Source: an uncultured Sulfolobales archaeon
Lineage (GTDB): Archaea; Thermoproteota; Thermoprotei_A; Sulfolobales; NBVN01
Assembly: GCA_938017505.1 (NCBI GenBank)
Contig: CALIKV010000006.1
Span: 114,927 to 178,926 of the forward strand
DNA: 64,000 bases
Reading direction: 5' to 3'
Of this stretch, positions 46,776 to 55,812 are shown in pieces. The stretch's first letter is position 1, and each line of letters starts with the position of its first letter. The notes under the pieces were generated by a model that worked only from the letters and a program-made list of their open reading frames with translations, searched no databases and was not told the DNA's origin. The translations under genes and the position numbers were made by a program.

Positions 46776-47111
46776 TCACTGGCTCGTCTTCAGTATCTTG
46801 TCTCTGAGTTCCTGGATTAGAATGGCCTTGAGCTCATACTTGTGAAGCCTCGTCAGGTGTAGGTACATCCCCCTCTTTGTGAAGGGGCCCTTCCCGCAGA
46901 TATTGCAGTAGAGTGAGGCTCCTTCAACCCTGGCGATTTCCTTAGCCACGGACTCTATCGCATCCAGAGAGGCTTTAGCTATTGAGGAACCTGTTATTAT
47001 CTTGAGTTTGTTGAAGTCGATGCCCCTATTAGATGCTCTCCTAGCTAGGAAATCTAACAACCTCTCTGAGAGAGGGTCGAGCTTAGTTAAGTTAAGACCC
47101 ACTAAGACCAC
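46776..47111 (-). CDS. Hypothetical protein with C2H2 zinc finger
   Basis: CNICGKGPFTKRGMYLHLTRLH (C-x2-C-x12-H-x4-H). Confidence 0.6.
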   Translation of the reverse strand: MVLVGLNLTKLDPLSERLLDFLARRASNRGIDFNKLKIITGSSIAKASLDAIESVAKEIARVEGASLYCNICGKGPFTKRGMYLHLTRLHKYELKAILIQELRDKILKTSQ

Positions 47112-47604
47112 CTGTGCAGACCGCCAAAGCCGTCGCTATCAACTGGAGGACTAAGGCAGGCTCCGAATCGCTAGCAAGCTCCCTAATCACCTGAGTCTTA
47201 CTTACGTCGACCCCTATTAACCTAGTGAATCTGTTAAGCAATTCCATAGCTTCCTCTTTACTAACCCCACCTTTATCAAGCCTCCTCCTCATGTCAAGGG
47301 CATCTGTCAAAACCTTGATCAACTCTGAATCACTATACTCTAAATCCCACAGCTTCCTCCCATAGGTGCTCAGCTCATACGCCAAACCATTGACGTAGAC
47401 GCCGGTGCCCAGCCTCATCACGAGCTCGCCTGACAGCGTTTTAACGAGTGGCATCAACTCACGGGCAATGTCCTCGTAACCTAAACGCTTAGTAGCTACG
47501 AGCATTGAGGCGGACAGGGTGAAGCTCTCGGCGATGAAGTCCTCCTGATCGCACACCTCCTCAACACCCTCGCGGCTTCTAGACAGAGACTCCGCCAAGA
47601 ACAA
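47092..47604 (-). CDS. Hypothetical protein
   Basis: Intact helical ORF overlapping the C2H2 gene by 20 nt. Confidence 0.55.
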   Translation of the reverse strand: MFLAESLSRSREGVEEVCDQEDFIAESFTLSASMLVATKRLGYEDIARELMPLVKTLSGELVMRLGTGVYVNGLAYELSTYGRKLWDLEYSDSELIKVLTDALDMRRRLDKGGVSKEEAMELLNRFTRLIGVDVSKTQVIRELASDSEPALVLQLIATALAVCTGGLSGS

Positions 47605-47686
47605 CCCCTATATGAATCTAAACATAACACAGCGATTTAATTCGTGGTATAAGTAAGACCGACCAGAGACCTCCACGCCTTAGTTA

Positions 47687-47790
47687 GCGTATTATTAAGG
47701 CGTATTAATTCAGCACAACGTATTACTAAAGGTAATACCTCGACGCCGTGAGGTCACACGAAACTAGGCCTCTACCTGAAAGGTAGGTGC
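47687..47790. repeat. Cluster of short repeats: three CGTATTA copies plus two small inverted repeats
   Basis: CGTATTA at 47688, 47701, 47719; GTATTAC-taaag-GTAATAC; CTACCT-gaa-AGGTAG. Confidence 0.5.
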
Positions 47791-47852
47791 TTTAAGTCAT
47801 ATAGTTTGGGAGAATGGAAAGACTAGAGCCTGCTTTTTATTAAAAGTAAAGT

Positions 47853-49337
47853 TTAATTAAAATTTTCTATTGCTAGGTCTGCTTGAATCAACCCGCTACC
47901 TACAGCGTCATCACTCCATTCAAACTTTACGAATCCCCCGCTGCTGGGGTCGAGGACGTAAGCTTCATACCAATCTATCTTAAACGTTGATTTTTCAAGC
48001 AATTCCTCCGCTTCCGCTTGGCCTAGATCTACGTCTCCGTCCTCTAGATCTAACTGTAGGACTAGAGCGAGCACGCCACTAACGTGCGGTGTAGCCATTG
48101 ACGTCCCTCCGAGGTAGTAGTACTGCCCAGGCACTCCCTCCGCCCAGTACGGTGGGTGTGCAGCGCCATAGGGCGTGTAAGGCCCTACGACCCAGCTACC
48201 CGGGGCTAGAACGTCTAGATCCTGACCATCCTTTTGCCTTCCGCTGAAGTCAGTGACATACACTTCACCCTTCAAGCCCTCTCCCTCAGGCACGTCCGCA
48301 AATCGCCACCACCCGGGAACAATCCATTCGCCAGTCCAGCCAACCGCGCCAACGGAGATCACGGGTCCGTAGGCGCCTGGGTAATCCATCCCTAGATCGC
48401 CTCTGTTCCCAGCGGCTGCAACTACGAATACCCCCTGCTCTATGGCGTAATCTATAGCTGCTTTCTCCAGGGGGGATAGGGAGGGCCCGCCGAGGCTCAT
48501 ACTTATTATGATCGGGTTTACAACTCCCTTAGGCTCTAGAATGTCCCCGTTGCTCTCTTTCTCCAGAAGATATAGGTTGGCGATGTAATATATGCCAGCC
48601 GCAACATCTGTTGAGAATCCCCAGCCATAGTTGCTCAACACTTTGACAGGCACTATTTTAACGCCAGGTGCCACCCCATCCACTTTGAGTCCGTAGAGGC
48701 TGAAGCCTATGAGGGTGCTGATCACGTGCATCCCGTGGCCGTTGGTGTCAGCTTTCCAAGCGTTCATGTTGTTCACGTTACCTGTAACCCAGTACGCGGT
48801 CGCCATAGCTCCGAGGAATGCCGCGGCGTGCTCCACATCTATGTTATCCTCTTGGAAGTAATTCCTCCACTGAGGTTCGAGTCCTGTGTCAAGTACCGCA
48901 ACGTAGACTCCACTGCCGTCTAAACCTCCCTCATGTACTGTAGGCACGTTGATCAAGTCTAGATTCCATGTCAGGGTGGTCGAATGCGATCCGCAACTAC
49001 CCGGCAAGATTTCTGAGACCCCCTCAACCTTAACTGCCAATCCTATCTCCCTCACACCGTCAAGCCTTCTCAAGTCATCTAGCCTATTGGTCTTCACAGA
49101 TACTGCCAATCCATTGATCTCGTTGAGGCGATAAATCACGTTACCTCCCAACGACGATATCTTAGCGAGATCTTCTCGATTTATAGGTCTGTCAAAGATC
49201 ACCTCTACAATAACATGACCTCTATCGTTAGTAGTGGGCTTAGCGGCTAGAGTCACTACCGTCGAGGAAGCGCTAATAACTAACACGACGAACATTAACG
49301 CCATTAACTTAAGTTGGGGAACTAACTTCACATCCAT
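47853..49337 (-). CDS. Subtilisin-like S8 serine protease, secreted
   Basis: N-terminal hydrophobic segment; VAVLDTGLEPQ (Asp); NGHGMHVISTL (His); GGTSMATPHVSGVLAL (Ser). Confidence 0.92.
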   Translation of the reverse strand: MDVKLVPQLKLMALMFVVLVISASSTVVTLAAKPTTNDRGHVIVEVIFDRPINREDLAKISSLGGNVIYRLNEINGLAVSVKTNRLDDLRRLDGVREIGLAVKVEGVSEILPGSCGSHSTTLTWNLDLINVPTVHEGGLDGSGVYVAVLDTGLEPQWRNYFQEDNIDVEHAAAFLGAMATAYWVTGNVNNMNAWKADTNGHGMHVISTLIGFSLYGLKVDGVAPGVKIVPVKVLSNYGWGFSTDVAAGIYYIANLYLLEKESNGDILEPKGVVNPIIISMSLGGPSLSPLEKAAIDYAIEQGVFVVAAAGNRGDLGMDYPGAYGPVISVGAVGWTGEWIVPGWWRFADVPEGEGLKGEVYVTDFSGRQKDGQDLDVLAPGSWVVGPYTPYGAAHPPYWAEGVPGQYYYLGGTSMATPHVSGVLALVLQLDLEDGDVDLGQAEAEELLEKSTFKIDWYEAYVLDPSSGGFVKFEWSDDAVGSGLIQADLAIENFN

Positions 49338-49415
49338 TTTTACACCTAGATATTTAAGACAACCAAGTATTTAAGGTGATTTACTCAACCAGTTTAGTTA
49401 GCGAATTCATCGAAT

Positions 49416-49448
49416 CCTAAACGAGAGACCGAATCGGTCTCATTTAGG
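49416..49448. terminator. Strong composite hairpin between metallophosphoesterase and S8 protease genes
   Basis: CCTAAA-cga-GAGACCG-aat-CGGTCTC-a-TTTAGG; 13 paired bases in two helices. Confidence 0.45.
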
Positions 49449-49474
49449 CGCCTGTTGAGCTGCAGTGTGTTAGT

Positions 49475-50221
49475 TCACTGTTGTGGTGTTCGGAAGTCGT
49501 TCAACGTTTTCTTAAGCGGAAACTCTATTTGAGTAATGCTCTTTCGAGCCGGTAGAGAGACGTTGTAGATCCTGATGTTCCCTAGGGTTGCCTCGATGAC
49601 TCTGGCGTTGTGTGCGTGGGCATGAATTACTAACTCCGGCCTCGTTTCCTTAATCATCCTCTCCATCAACTGAGATCCCATGAAAGGATACACCCTCTCA
49701 GGCTCCCCTTTAACAGTTAGGAACGCCGGCGCGTAGTGAGTGACTAAGACAACTACGTCAGCGTGTTTCCTAGCCTCACTTAAGAGCTCCTTTATTATCC
49801 TAGGTCTCTCAGCGTACACTAACCTGAGCCCCGGCTTATTCCTTCTCTGCCAATACGTCAACCTATCTAACGAGCCTCGAGACCCCACGAAAGCTGTTTT
49901 AACCCCTCTAACCTCCAGAATACACATAGAGTCATTTAACCACATTAACTCAGGGTACCTGCTCATGAACACATCCTCGTACTCATGATACTCCTCATTA
50001 CCGAAGATCGAGATTATCGGCGTACTAGGGAACTTAGTCTTCACCTCATTAACTACCACATCCAGATCGTCAGCCCTGCCCTCATCAACCATATCCCCCG
50101 CGAAAACGCAGACGTCCGGCTTGAAGGAAACCATAGATCTGAGCGAAGCCTGGAAGATCTGGAAGTATCTCTTCCCATGCACGTCTCCCACAGCACATAT
50201 CCTCACAGAGGACATTCCCAC
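49475..50221 (-). CDS. Metallophosphoesterase
   Basis: AVGDVHGKRYF; CVFAGDMVDEG; SIFGNEEYHE; VTHYAPA; VIHAHAH. Confidence 0.85.
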   Translation of the reverse strand: MGMSSVRICAVGDVHGKRYFQIFQASLRSMVSFKPDVCVFAGDMVDEGRADDLDVVVNEVKTKFPSTPIISIFGNEEYHEYEDVFMSRYPELMWLNDSMCILEVRGVKTAFVGSRGSLDRLTYWQRRNKPGLRLVYAERPRIIKELLSEARKHADVVVLVTHYAPAFLTVKGEPERVYPFMGSQLMERMIKETRPELVIHAHAHNARVIEATLGNIRIYNVSLPARKSITQIEFPLKKTLNDFRTPQQ

Positions 50222-50327
50222 ACCACCTAATTCTACGCATCAAACATTATTATAATATTGAGTTATCACGTGTTGGCGTCCTCGTTGAATACAATCCTTA
50301 TTAACCGTATCCACAAGTATATGGGAG

Positions 50328-50549
50328 GTGGTTAGGATGGGCATACTGAAGGGCGTGACTGCCTCGGGACATCTCGGATGGGCTATTAAGAATTGCACGA
50401 TATGTAGGAAGAGGTTAGTAGTTGGTAAGGAGTTGGTATACGTGTGCAGTAAGTGTGGAGGCGAGAAGGTCGTGATATGCTCAGGGGATTACAAAGCGCT
50501 GAACGGTAAGTGCCCCTACTGCCATTCAGACCTGGTTCCTCTGTTATGA
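50328..50549 (+). CDS. Small zinc-ribbon protein
   Basis: CTICRKR...CSKCGGEKVVICSGDYKALNGKCPYCHS. Confidence 0.6.
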   Translation: MVRMGILKGVTASGHLGWAIKNCTICRKRLVVGKELVYVCSKCGGEKVVICSGDYKALNGKCPYCHSDLVPLL

Positions 50550-50596
50550 GACAAGCACCTCCTAGCGAAAGACTTAAGTAGGACGGCGATTCCGAT

Positions 50597-50929
50597 ATGC
50601 CAAAAGTTATCGAGCGCTCGGTCTATGAATTCGTAAAGGTTGTCTTCGTATGCGATGATGAAGACTCCGCCGAGGCCTTAGGGGATCTGCCAGCGCTTCC
50701 TTACTGCTTCACAAGCTCTGAATGCATTAAAACGAACGAGACTGAGGTATGCTGGTCGGAGTGGCTGAGGATTGGGGACTTGTTGGTCCGTGTCGAGAGC
50801 TCCACGGTAGGCGGTTTACCCGCCTCTATATCGTTTCACGCCAGAGGGGTTAAATGCGGTGACGACCCCAGGAAGGTTTACGATCTAATCAGCGAGCACT
50901 TAAACGACGTATGCGTGAAGAGAAAGTAG
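50597..50929 (+). CDS. Hypothetical protein
   Basis: Intact ORF, codirectional with upstream zinc-ribbon gene. Confidence 0.5.
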   Translation: MPKVIERSVYEFVKVVFVCDDEDSAEALGDLPALPYCFTSSECIKTNETEVCWSEWLRIGDLLVRVESSTVGGLPASISFHARGVKCGDDPRKVYDLISEHLNDVCVKRK

Positions 50930-51002
50930 CGAACTGGGCTATACCCTAGTTAATGACTTATAAACCATTGAGAAGGTTTTCAACCCCATCGACAGGAAAC
51001 AC

Positions 51003-51308
51003 TTAACTCGCCGTTTCTCGGGGGGCCTGTGTCTGGGTCTCTAGGTATATGGCTGTGATAATCAGCTCCCCACCGCACTTAGGGCACTTACCGCTCCTCC
51101 TGCCTACGTAGTCCTCTTTATTGTAGGTGCTAGATGACGTGTAGCCGCAGTTAAGGCACTTACTCAAGCTGATCACCTTGCCCTTATCCTCTTTCTTCTG
51201 AGTTGATGCTTCCCTCAGGTAGGTGACTGCCATGTAGGAGGCTAGGAAAACCACGATAGCTATCAGAAGGATGTAAATAGGGTCGAAACCTAAGGGCATG
51301 TGATTCAC
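51003..51308 (-). CDS. Membrane-anchored zinc-ribbon protein
   Basis: N-terminal TM (IYILLIAIVVFLASYMAVTYL), CLNCGYTS...CPKCGGEL. Confidence 0.6.
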   Translation of the reverse strand: MNHMPLGFDPIYILLIAIVVFLASYMAVTYLREASTQKKEDKGKVISLSKCLNCGYTSSSTYNKEDYVGRRSGKCPKCGGELIITAIYLETQTQAPRETAS

Positions 51309-51309
51309 C

Positions 51310-52407
51310 TCACTCTATACCCAACGTATTCCCTACCCCTACCACGACTACAGTATCCCCCTCCTTAGTTTTACCCAGCACTATTCTCTTAATCACCTCA
51401 ACAGCCTTAACCACTCCTTCATACACCTGCTTGGTCATTGTGTTTATGGCCTCCTCGTTGCTCATCTTAACGACCACGGCGTCCAGGGGGACGGAGCACT
51501 TAGACGCTACCCTCTCCATAGCTATCTTCTCAGGACCTATATCTCCTATAGCAGCCCCCACACCATATGCCACCTCGCCGCTCCTCTCGCTCTCTAACTT
51601 CAGAGCAGCATCAACCGTCACTATCCTTGAGATCCTGCACTCACGACTATCCACGAACTTCTCAAGAGCCTCTCCAGGCCACCCGACCGTGGGTCCAGGC
51701 CCCTTCGCCTTTATAATGTAGAGCCTCCTCCCCTCGAGAGTAGTTTCGTAGAGCACTGTTTCGGGAGCTAATTCAACAGGGTTCGAGCCACTGTCTACGA
51801 GCATCCGTGCTGCAAGAGCCCCGGCCCCATCCCCTACGGGAGCCCCTAAACCGAAGGAGTCTATCGCGTCCTTATACGCCTTAGCCAGCCTAGCTATCTG
51901 GTTTATCTGAAGCGCTAGTTGCATCATCATTATCCAGTCGTTGAACTTAACGCCTAGGTTGTAGTAATGCTTAACGACCTTGTTTATGTAGGTAAGTATG
52001 GAGTTGATCTCGAGCAGGACCTCGATCCTCTGCCTACTCACATCAGGCACGTCCGAGACCTTCTCGGTGACATACTTTTTAACGGCCTCGTCACGCGTCC
52101 TTATTAGATGCTTCAGCCTCTTTATTATGTCCGTAGGCTCCTTCTCCACAGGGGTTATGACGAAGAAGTTATCAACGTAATCGTCTATAAGGCCCTTCGG
52201 GTTTGGGAAGTTCATATCCTTCAGGAACTTTACTGACTTCCTCCTCCCCTCCTCCTCGAACTCCATGAGCTCCATCAACTTTCTCCTAACCACCGAAGAG
52301 TAGCGCGCGAACTGAATCCTCTGCGGCACATCCGTGAAGTTAAGCACGAATGAAGAGAGTATTAATATGGCTATCAACATCGACGTCCAGTCCTGAAGCC
52401 CATCCAT
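51310..52407 (-). CDS. DUF1512-type archaeal membrane-anchored protein
   Basis: N-terminal TM then conserved archaeal sequence (PNPKGLIDDYVDNFFVITPVEKEPTDIIKRLKHLI); adjacent to 51003 gene. Confidence 0.65.
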   Translation of the reverse strand: MDGLQDWTSMLIAILILSSFVLNFTDVPQRIQFARYSSVVRRKLMELMEFEEEGRRKSVKFLKDMNFPNPKGLIDDYVDNFFVITPVEKEPTDIIKRLKHLIRTRDEAVKKYVTEKVSDVPDVSRQRIEVLLEINSILTYINKVVKHYYNLGVKFNDWIMMMQLALQINQIARLAKAYKDAIDSFGLGAPVGDGAGALAARMLVDSGSNPVELAPETVLYETTLEGRRLYIIKAKGPGPTVGWPGEALEKFVDSRECRISRIVTVDAALKLESERSGEVAYGVGAAIGDIGPEKIAMERVASKCSVPLDAVVVKMSNEEAINTMTKQVYEGVVKAVEVIKRIVLGKTKEGDTVVVVGVGNTLGIE

Positions 52408-52482
52408 CTCTCTACCACGCTCACCTCTTACTCAATTAACTCAGGCCTTAAAACATTTTATATTTTTACTCTAAACACGTCA

Positions 52483-53418
52483 CTACCTACTTAACTCCGG
52501 GTTGGTCGTCACTATGACGTCATTACCGTGAATCAGAACAGTCTCTTCGAACTGCGCTACAAACCCGTCACTCACCTCCTTAAGAACCGGATAGCCCACA
52601 ATCACAGACTTCCTAACCAGCTTCTGGATGAGCATCCTCAGACCCTCTACGTCAGCGTGCTCGTCCTTAAGCCACCTCTCACAGAAGGGCAACGTCCTGA
52701 ACCTACTGCTAATAGAGCTCACTAACTGAGCCTCATCACCTTCCACGCGCTTCAGGCTCTTAACGTTGGTCGTTAGAACGTATATCTGAGTGAAGCCCTT
52801 GACCTCCTCCACATATCCTCTGCCGTTAGTGAGGAACGGCTCCACAGCGTACGCTTTACCGCTCACCAGCTTCCCCATGGGGATTCTCGACGCGTGATTA
52901 GGTATTGTATCGCCTGCATGTATTAAGTACCTGCCGAGCGAGTGCCCTGACAGATTCCGGATGACGTTAAAGCCGTAGTTCCTTGCAACAGCCTCAACCA
53001 CCCTGCCAACCGCGTTAGCCTGAACCCCTGGCGTTATGCTTAGTAAAGCCCTGTTTAAGGCCTCCCTAGTCGCCTCAGTAAGCCTAATCAACTTATCATT
53101 GAACGTGAGAGTTATCGCGGTATCGGCTATGTAGCCGTTAACGTGAACACCTATGTCGACCTTGACGAGAGACTCTTCAGGCACGATGCTTGGATCACCT
53201 ATGTAAGGCGTCCTGTGCGCTGCGATCTCGTTAATTGATACATTAGTTGGGAAAGCTGACTTACCGCCGAGACCCCTAATCACGTTTTCAACGCCTTCAG
53301 CTATGTCAAGGATCCTCACACCCGGCTTAACCATAGACTCGGCCACGCGCTTAACTCTATAAGCGACCTCACCAGCCCTTAAGTAAGCTCTGAGCGACTC
53401 CTCATCAATCATGAACAC
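52483..53418 (-). CDS. map: Methionine aminopeptidase, type II
   Basis: AFPTNVSINEIAAHRTPYIGD; VKVDIGVHVNGYIADTAITL; NLSGHSLGRYLIHAG; YAVEPFLTNGRGYV. Confidence 0.93.
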   Translation of the reverse strand: MFMIDEESLRAYLRAGEVAYRVKRVAESMVKPGVRILDIAEGVENVIRGLGGKSAFPTNVSINEIAAHRTPYIGDPSIVPEESLVKVDIGVHVNGYIADTAITLTFNDKLIRLTEATREALNRALLSITPGVQANAVGRVVEAVARNYGFNVIRNLSGHSLGRYLIHAGDTIPNHASRIPMGKLVSGKAYAVEPFLTNGRGYVEEVKGFTQIYVLTTNVKSLKRVEGDEAQLVSSISSRFRTLPFCERWLKDEHADVEGLRMLIQKLVRKSVIVGYPVLKEVSDGFVAQFEETVLIHGNDVIVTTNPELSR

Positions 53419-53522
53419 CGCACCACCAACATCTACGTATAAAGTAAATTAAGTCGGGTGTGTAACTGCTGAACGCGTAAAACATATATGCTTAAATTCG
53501 TTATCTTATTACCGGTGTTAAT

Positions 53523-54218
53523 ATGAGTAATACTGTCAACGTTAAATGGTTTGGTCACGCCGCGTTCAGGATTGGTATGTTCGGTAAGGTGTTCCTGATA
53601 GATCCATGGATAACCAACCCGACATCGCCTGAGACCAAGGTGAACCACATCTGCGGCGACTACGTTATCGTGACTCACGATCACGGGGATCATATAGGTA
53701 ATGCCCTAGAGATCCTGAAGAACTGCCCTGACTCTAAAGCAGTGGCAATATACGAGCTAGCGTCTTTCATGGCTGGGGAGTTAGGCAGTGAGGAAAGAGC
53801 TGTGGGAGGCAATATCGGGGGTCCCATCACCCTCGAGGGGGGTTTCGAGGTGGTGCTGACTCCAGCGCTTCACTCCAGCGGGAGGGGATCCCCAGTAGGT
53901 GTCATCTTAGGCAAGCAAGGTGTTAACGTCTACCACGCGGGGGACACCGGCTTGATGTATGATATGAAGCTAATCGGCGAGCTCTACAAACCGCTAGTCG
54001 CTCTCCTTCCGATAGGAGGACACTTTACCATGGGGCCTAAGGAAGCCGCTTACGCAACCCTTCTAATAAACCCCAAGTATGTGATACCAATGCATTACGG
54101 TACCTTCCCCTTAATAAAGGGAGCCCCAGCTGAATTCAGGAGACACCTACTGGAATTCGGCTCTACCTCAGAGCTCATAGTTCTTAAGCCAGGGGAGGAA
54201 ACCAAACTCACCGTATGA
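53523..54218 (+). CDS. UPF0173-type metal-dependent hydrolase (MBL fold)
   Basis: VTHDHGDHIGNA; VYHAGDTGLM; ALLPIGGHFTMGPKEAA; VIPMHYGTFPLI. Confidence 0.9.
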   Translation: MSNTVNVKWFGHAAFRIGMFGKVFLIDPWITNPTSPETKVNHICGDYVIVTHDHGDHIGNALEILKNCPDSKAVAIYELASFMAGELGSEERAVGGNIGGPITLEGGFEVVLTPALHSSGRGSPVGVILGKQGVNVYHAGDTGLMYDMKLIGELYKPLVALLPIGGHFTMGPKEAAYATLLINPKYVIPMHYGTFPLIKGAPAEFRRHLLEFGSTSELIVLKPGEETKLTV

Positions 54219-54249
54219 TTAAACTAAAAGGTTGGGAGTTTTTCCCCTC

Positions 54250-54590
54250 CTACAGGGTTTAGGTCTTACATCGACTTACGGTTGAGGATTAGGAGCTGTT
54301 TTAGCGTGTAGGTGTTTGTTCTGCAGCCGCGGCGAGTCGCTTGGCGGGGCCCAACTAAGACGGGGAACGAACCTACGCATAAATCGTAATGGAGGAGCAG
54401 CCATAAACCCTTTACGAAAGACCTGGTAATTACTTGCGGCTTACCAGATTTAACGGTCCCCTCAGACCTGCGTGGGTAAATCACCCATCATACCTTTCGA
54501 GCCTCATCACCGGTGGTGACAAGTCACAGCTCCTTAGCGGATCACCGTGTCATGCGTTCCGGCTTCTCTTCAGGCCCTAAAGACCTGTAG
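54250..54590. ncRNA. Candidate structured ncRNA of about 340 nt, identity and strand unresolved
   Basis: Long-range closing stem CTACAGG-g-TTTAGG (54250-54263) / CCTAAA-ga-CCTGTAG (54576-54590); internal hairpin CTGGTAA (54423-54429)/TTACCAG (54441-54447); no credible ORF; minus-strand TATA-like 'tttaaaaag' near 54640. Confidence 0.5.
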
Positions 54591-54736
54591 CACGTCCCCA
54601 CGACGCTTGCGGGTTCGAGCAGACTGCCGTAAGTATTCTTTTTAAATAAGGTTAATAAGCAGCGAAGTCGACGTCTGAAGGGCGACGACAGTGTAATATT
54701 AAAACCTAAACTCAGTATCCGTATATAGTTACGTAT

Positions 54737-55375
54737 GTGAGGGATGACTGGTTGGGCAGGTTTGTCGTAGGGATAACTGGGAGTAGTGGTATTGTTTACG
54801 GCTTGAGACTCGTTGAGGTCTTAAGCAGTTCATGCCATGAAGTTCACGTGGTCGTGAGTGAGGAGGCTAAGGCGGTTTCGGAGAGTGAGTGCCTCAGCTG
54901 GGACAAGTTGCTGGGGTTACTCAGGAAATTCACTAACTACGTCTACGGTGAGTATGACTTCACGTCGCCAATAGCTTCTTCATCCTACGTGATCGACGGG
55001 GTTGTTGTCATGCCCTGCAGTCTTAAAACCCTTGGAGAGATAGCTAACTCAATCCAGTCAACGCTTGTTAGTAGGGCGGTGCTGAATAGCCTCAGGTTAA
55101 GGCGACCAGCGATCCTAGTTATCCGTGAGACACCGCTATCAACTCTCGACATAGCGAACATGCTTAAGGTATCCCTAAGTGGTGGTGTAGTGATGCCGGC
55201 GTCGCCAGCGTTCTACACGGAGCCTCAAACCCTTGAGGAACTGATCGACTTCATGGTTGGCAAGGTTCTAGACGTGCTTGGTATAGAAAACAATCTATAC
55301 AGGAGGTGGGAGGGTATGAGGGTTACTCAAGGAAGGAACCTTTGCGGCCGCCTCTACGGGCGAGGAGACTCTTAA
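54737..55375 (+). CDS. ubiX: UbiX-family flavin prenyltransferase
   Basis: VVGITGSSGIVYGLRLVEVL; VVMPCSLKTLGEIANSIQSTLVSRA; LVIRETPLSTLDIANMLKVSLSGGVVMPASPAFY. Confidence 0.92.
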   Translation: MRDDWLGRFVVGITGSSGIVYGLRLVEVLSSSCHEVHVVVSEEAKAVSESECLSWDKLLGLLRKFTNYVYGEYDFTSPIASSSYVIDGVVVMPCSLKTLGEIANSIQSTLVSRAVLNSLRLRRPAILVIRETPLSTLDIANMLKVSLSGGVVMPASPAFYTEPQTLEELIDFMVGKVLDVLGIENNLYRRWEGMRVTQGRNLCGRLYGRGDS

Positions 55376-55775
55376 CTTTATCGTCTATCTCAGCCTCGTT
55401 CAACTCCTTAATGAACTCCTTATCGCCCTCCTTGAACTTCACGGCGAACGCGCACTTACCGTCAGGTAGGAGTGCCTTCCTCTCACAGAAGGCAAACTGA
55501 CATCTATACCCTAGACAGGAGTCACCTATCCACCTACACATAGCTGCCTTCTGTACATGACCCTTGACAACCCTGTTCACCACTACTAAAGCGTTCTTAG
55601 AGCACCTGAACAAAGGACACAGCATGTTGCACTTATCCCCGAGCGGTAGGGGCTTCACCTCGCCTCTTAAAGCCCTCTCCTCCTCATCCTCGTGGACTCT
55701 CTCGAACCTCTCATGCCTCCTTATCCACCCCTGTCGATCGTCATGCGGCATGCGATGCTTATTTGGGTACCCCAC
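55323..55775 (-). CDS. Cys-rich conserved hypothetical protein
   Basis: CNMLCPLFRC...CRWIGDSCLGYRCQFAFCERKALLPDGKC. Confidence 0.6.
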   Translation of the reverse strand: MGYPNKHRMPHDDRQGWIRRHERFERVHEDEEERALRGEVKPLPLGDKCNMLCPLFRCSKNALVVVNRVVKGHVQKAAMCRWIGDSCLGYRCQFAFCERKALLPDGKCAFAVKFKEGDKEFIKELNEAEIDDKVKSLLARRGGRKGSFLE

Positions 55776-55812
55776 CCGATCTCACCGGTTTAACGCTGAT
55801 CCTATGTTATTC

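Noticed and set aside
54266-54484. 72-aa minus-strand ORF in the 54-kb non-coding region
   Set aside because: No conserved motif, unusual composition; overlaps sequence with strong RNA-like pairing, so I favour ncRNA.
54601-54630. 'gcgggttcgagcagac' resembling a tRNA T-loop
   Set aside because: No closing 5-bp T stem, acceptor or anticodon arm can be drawn around it.
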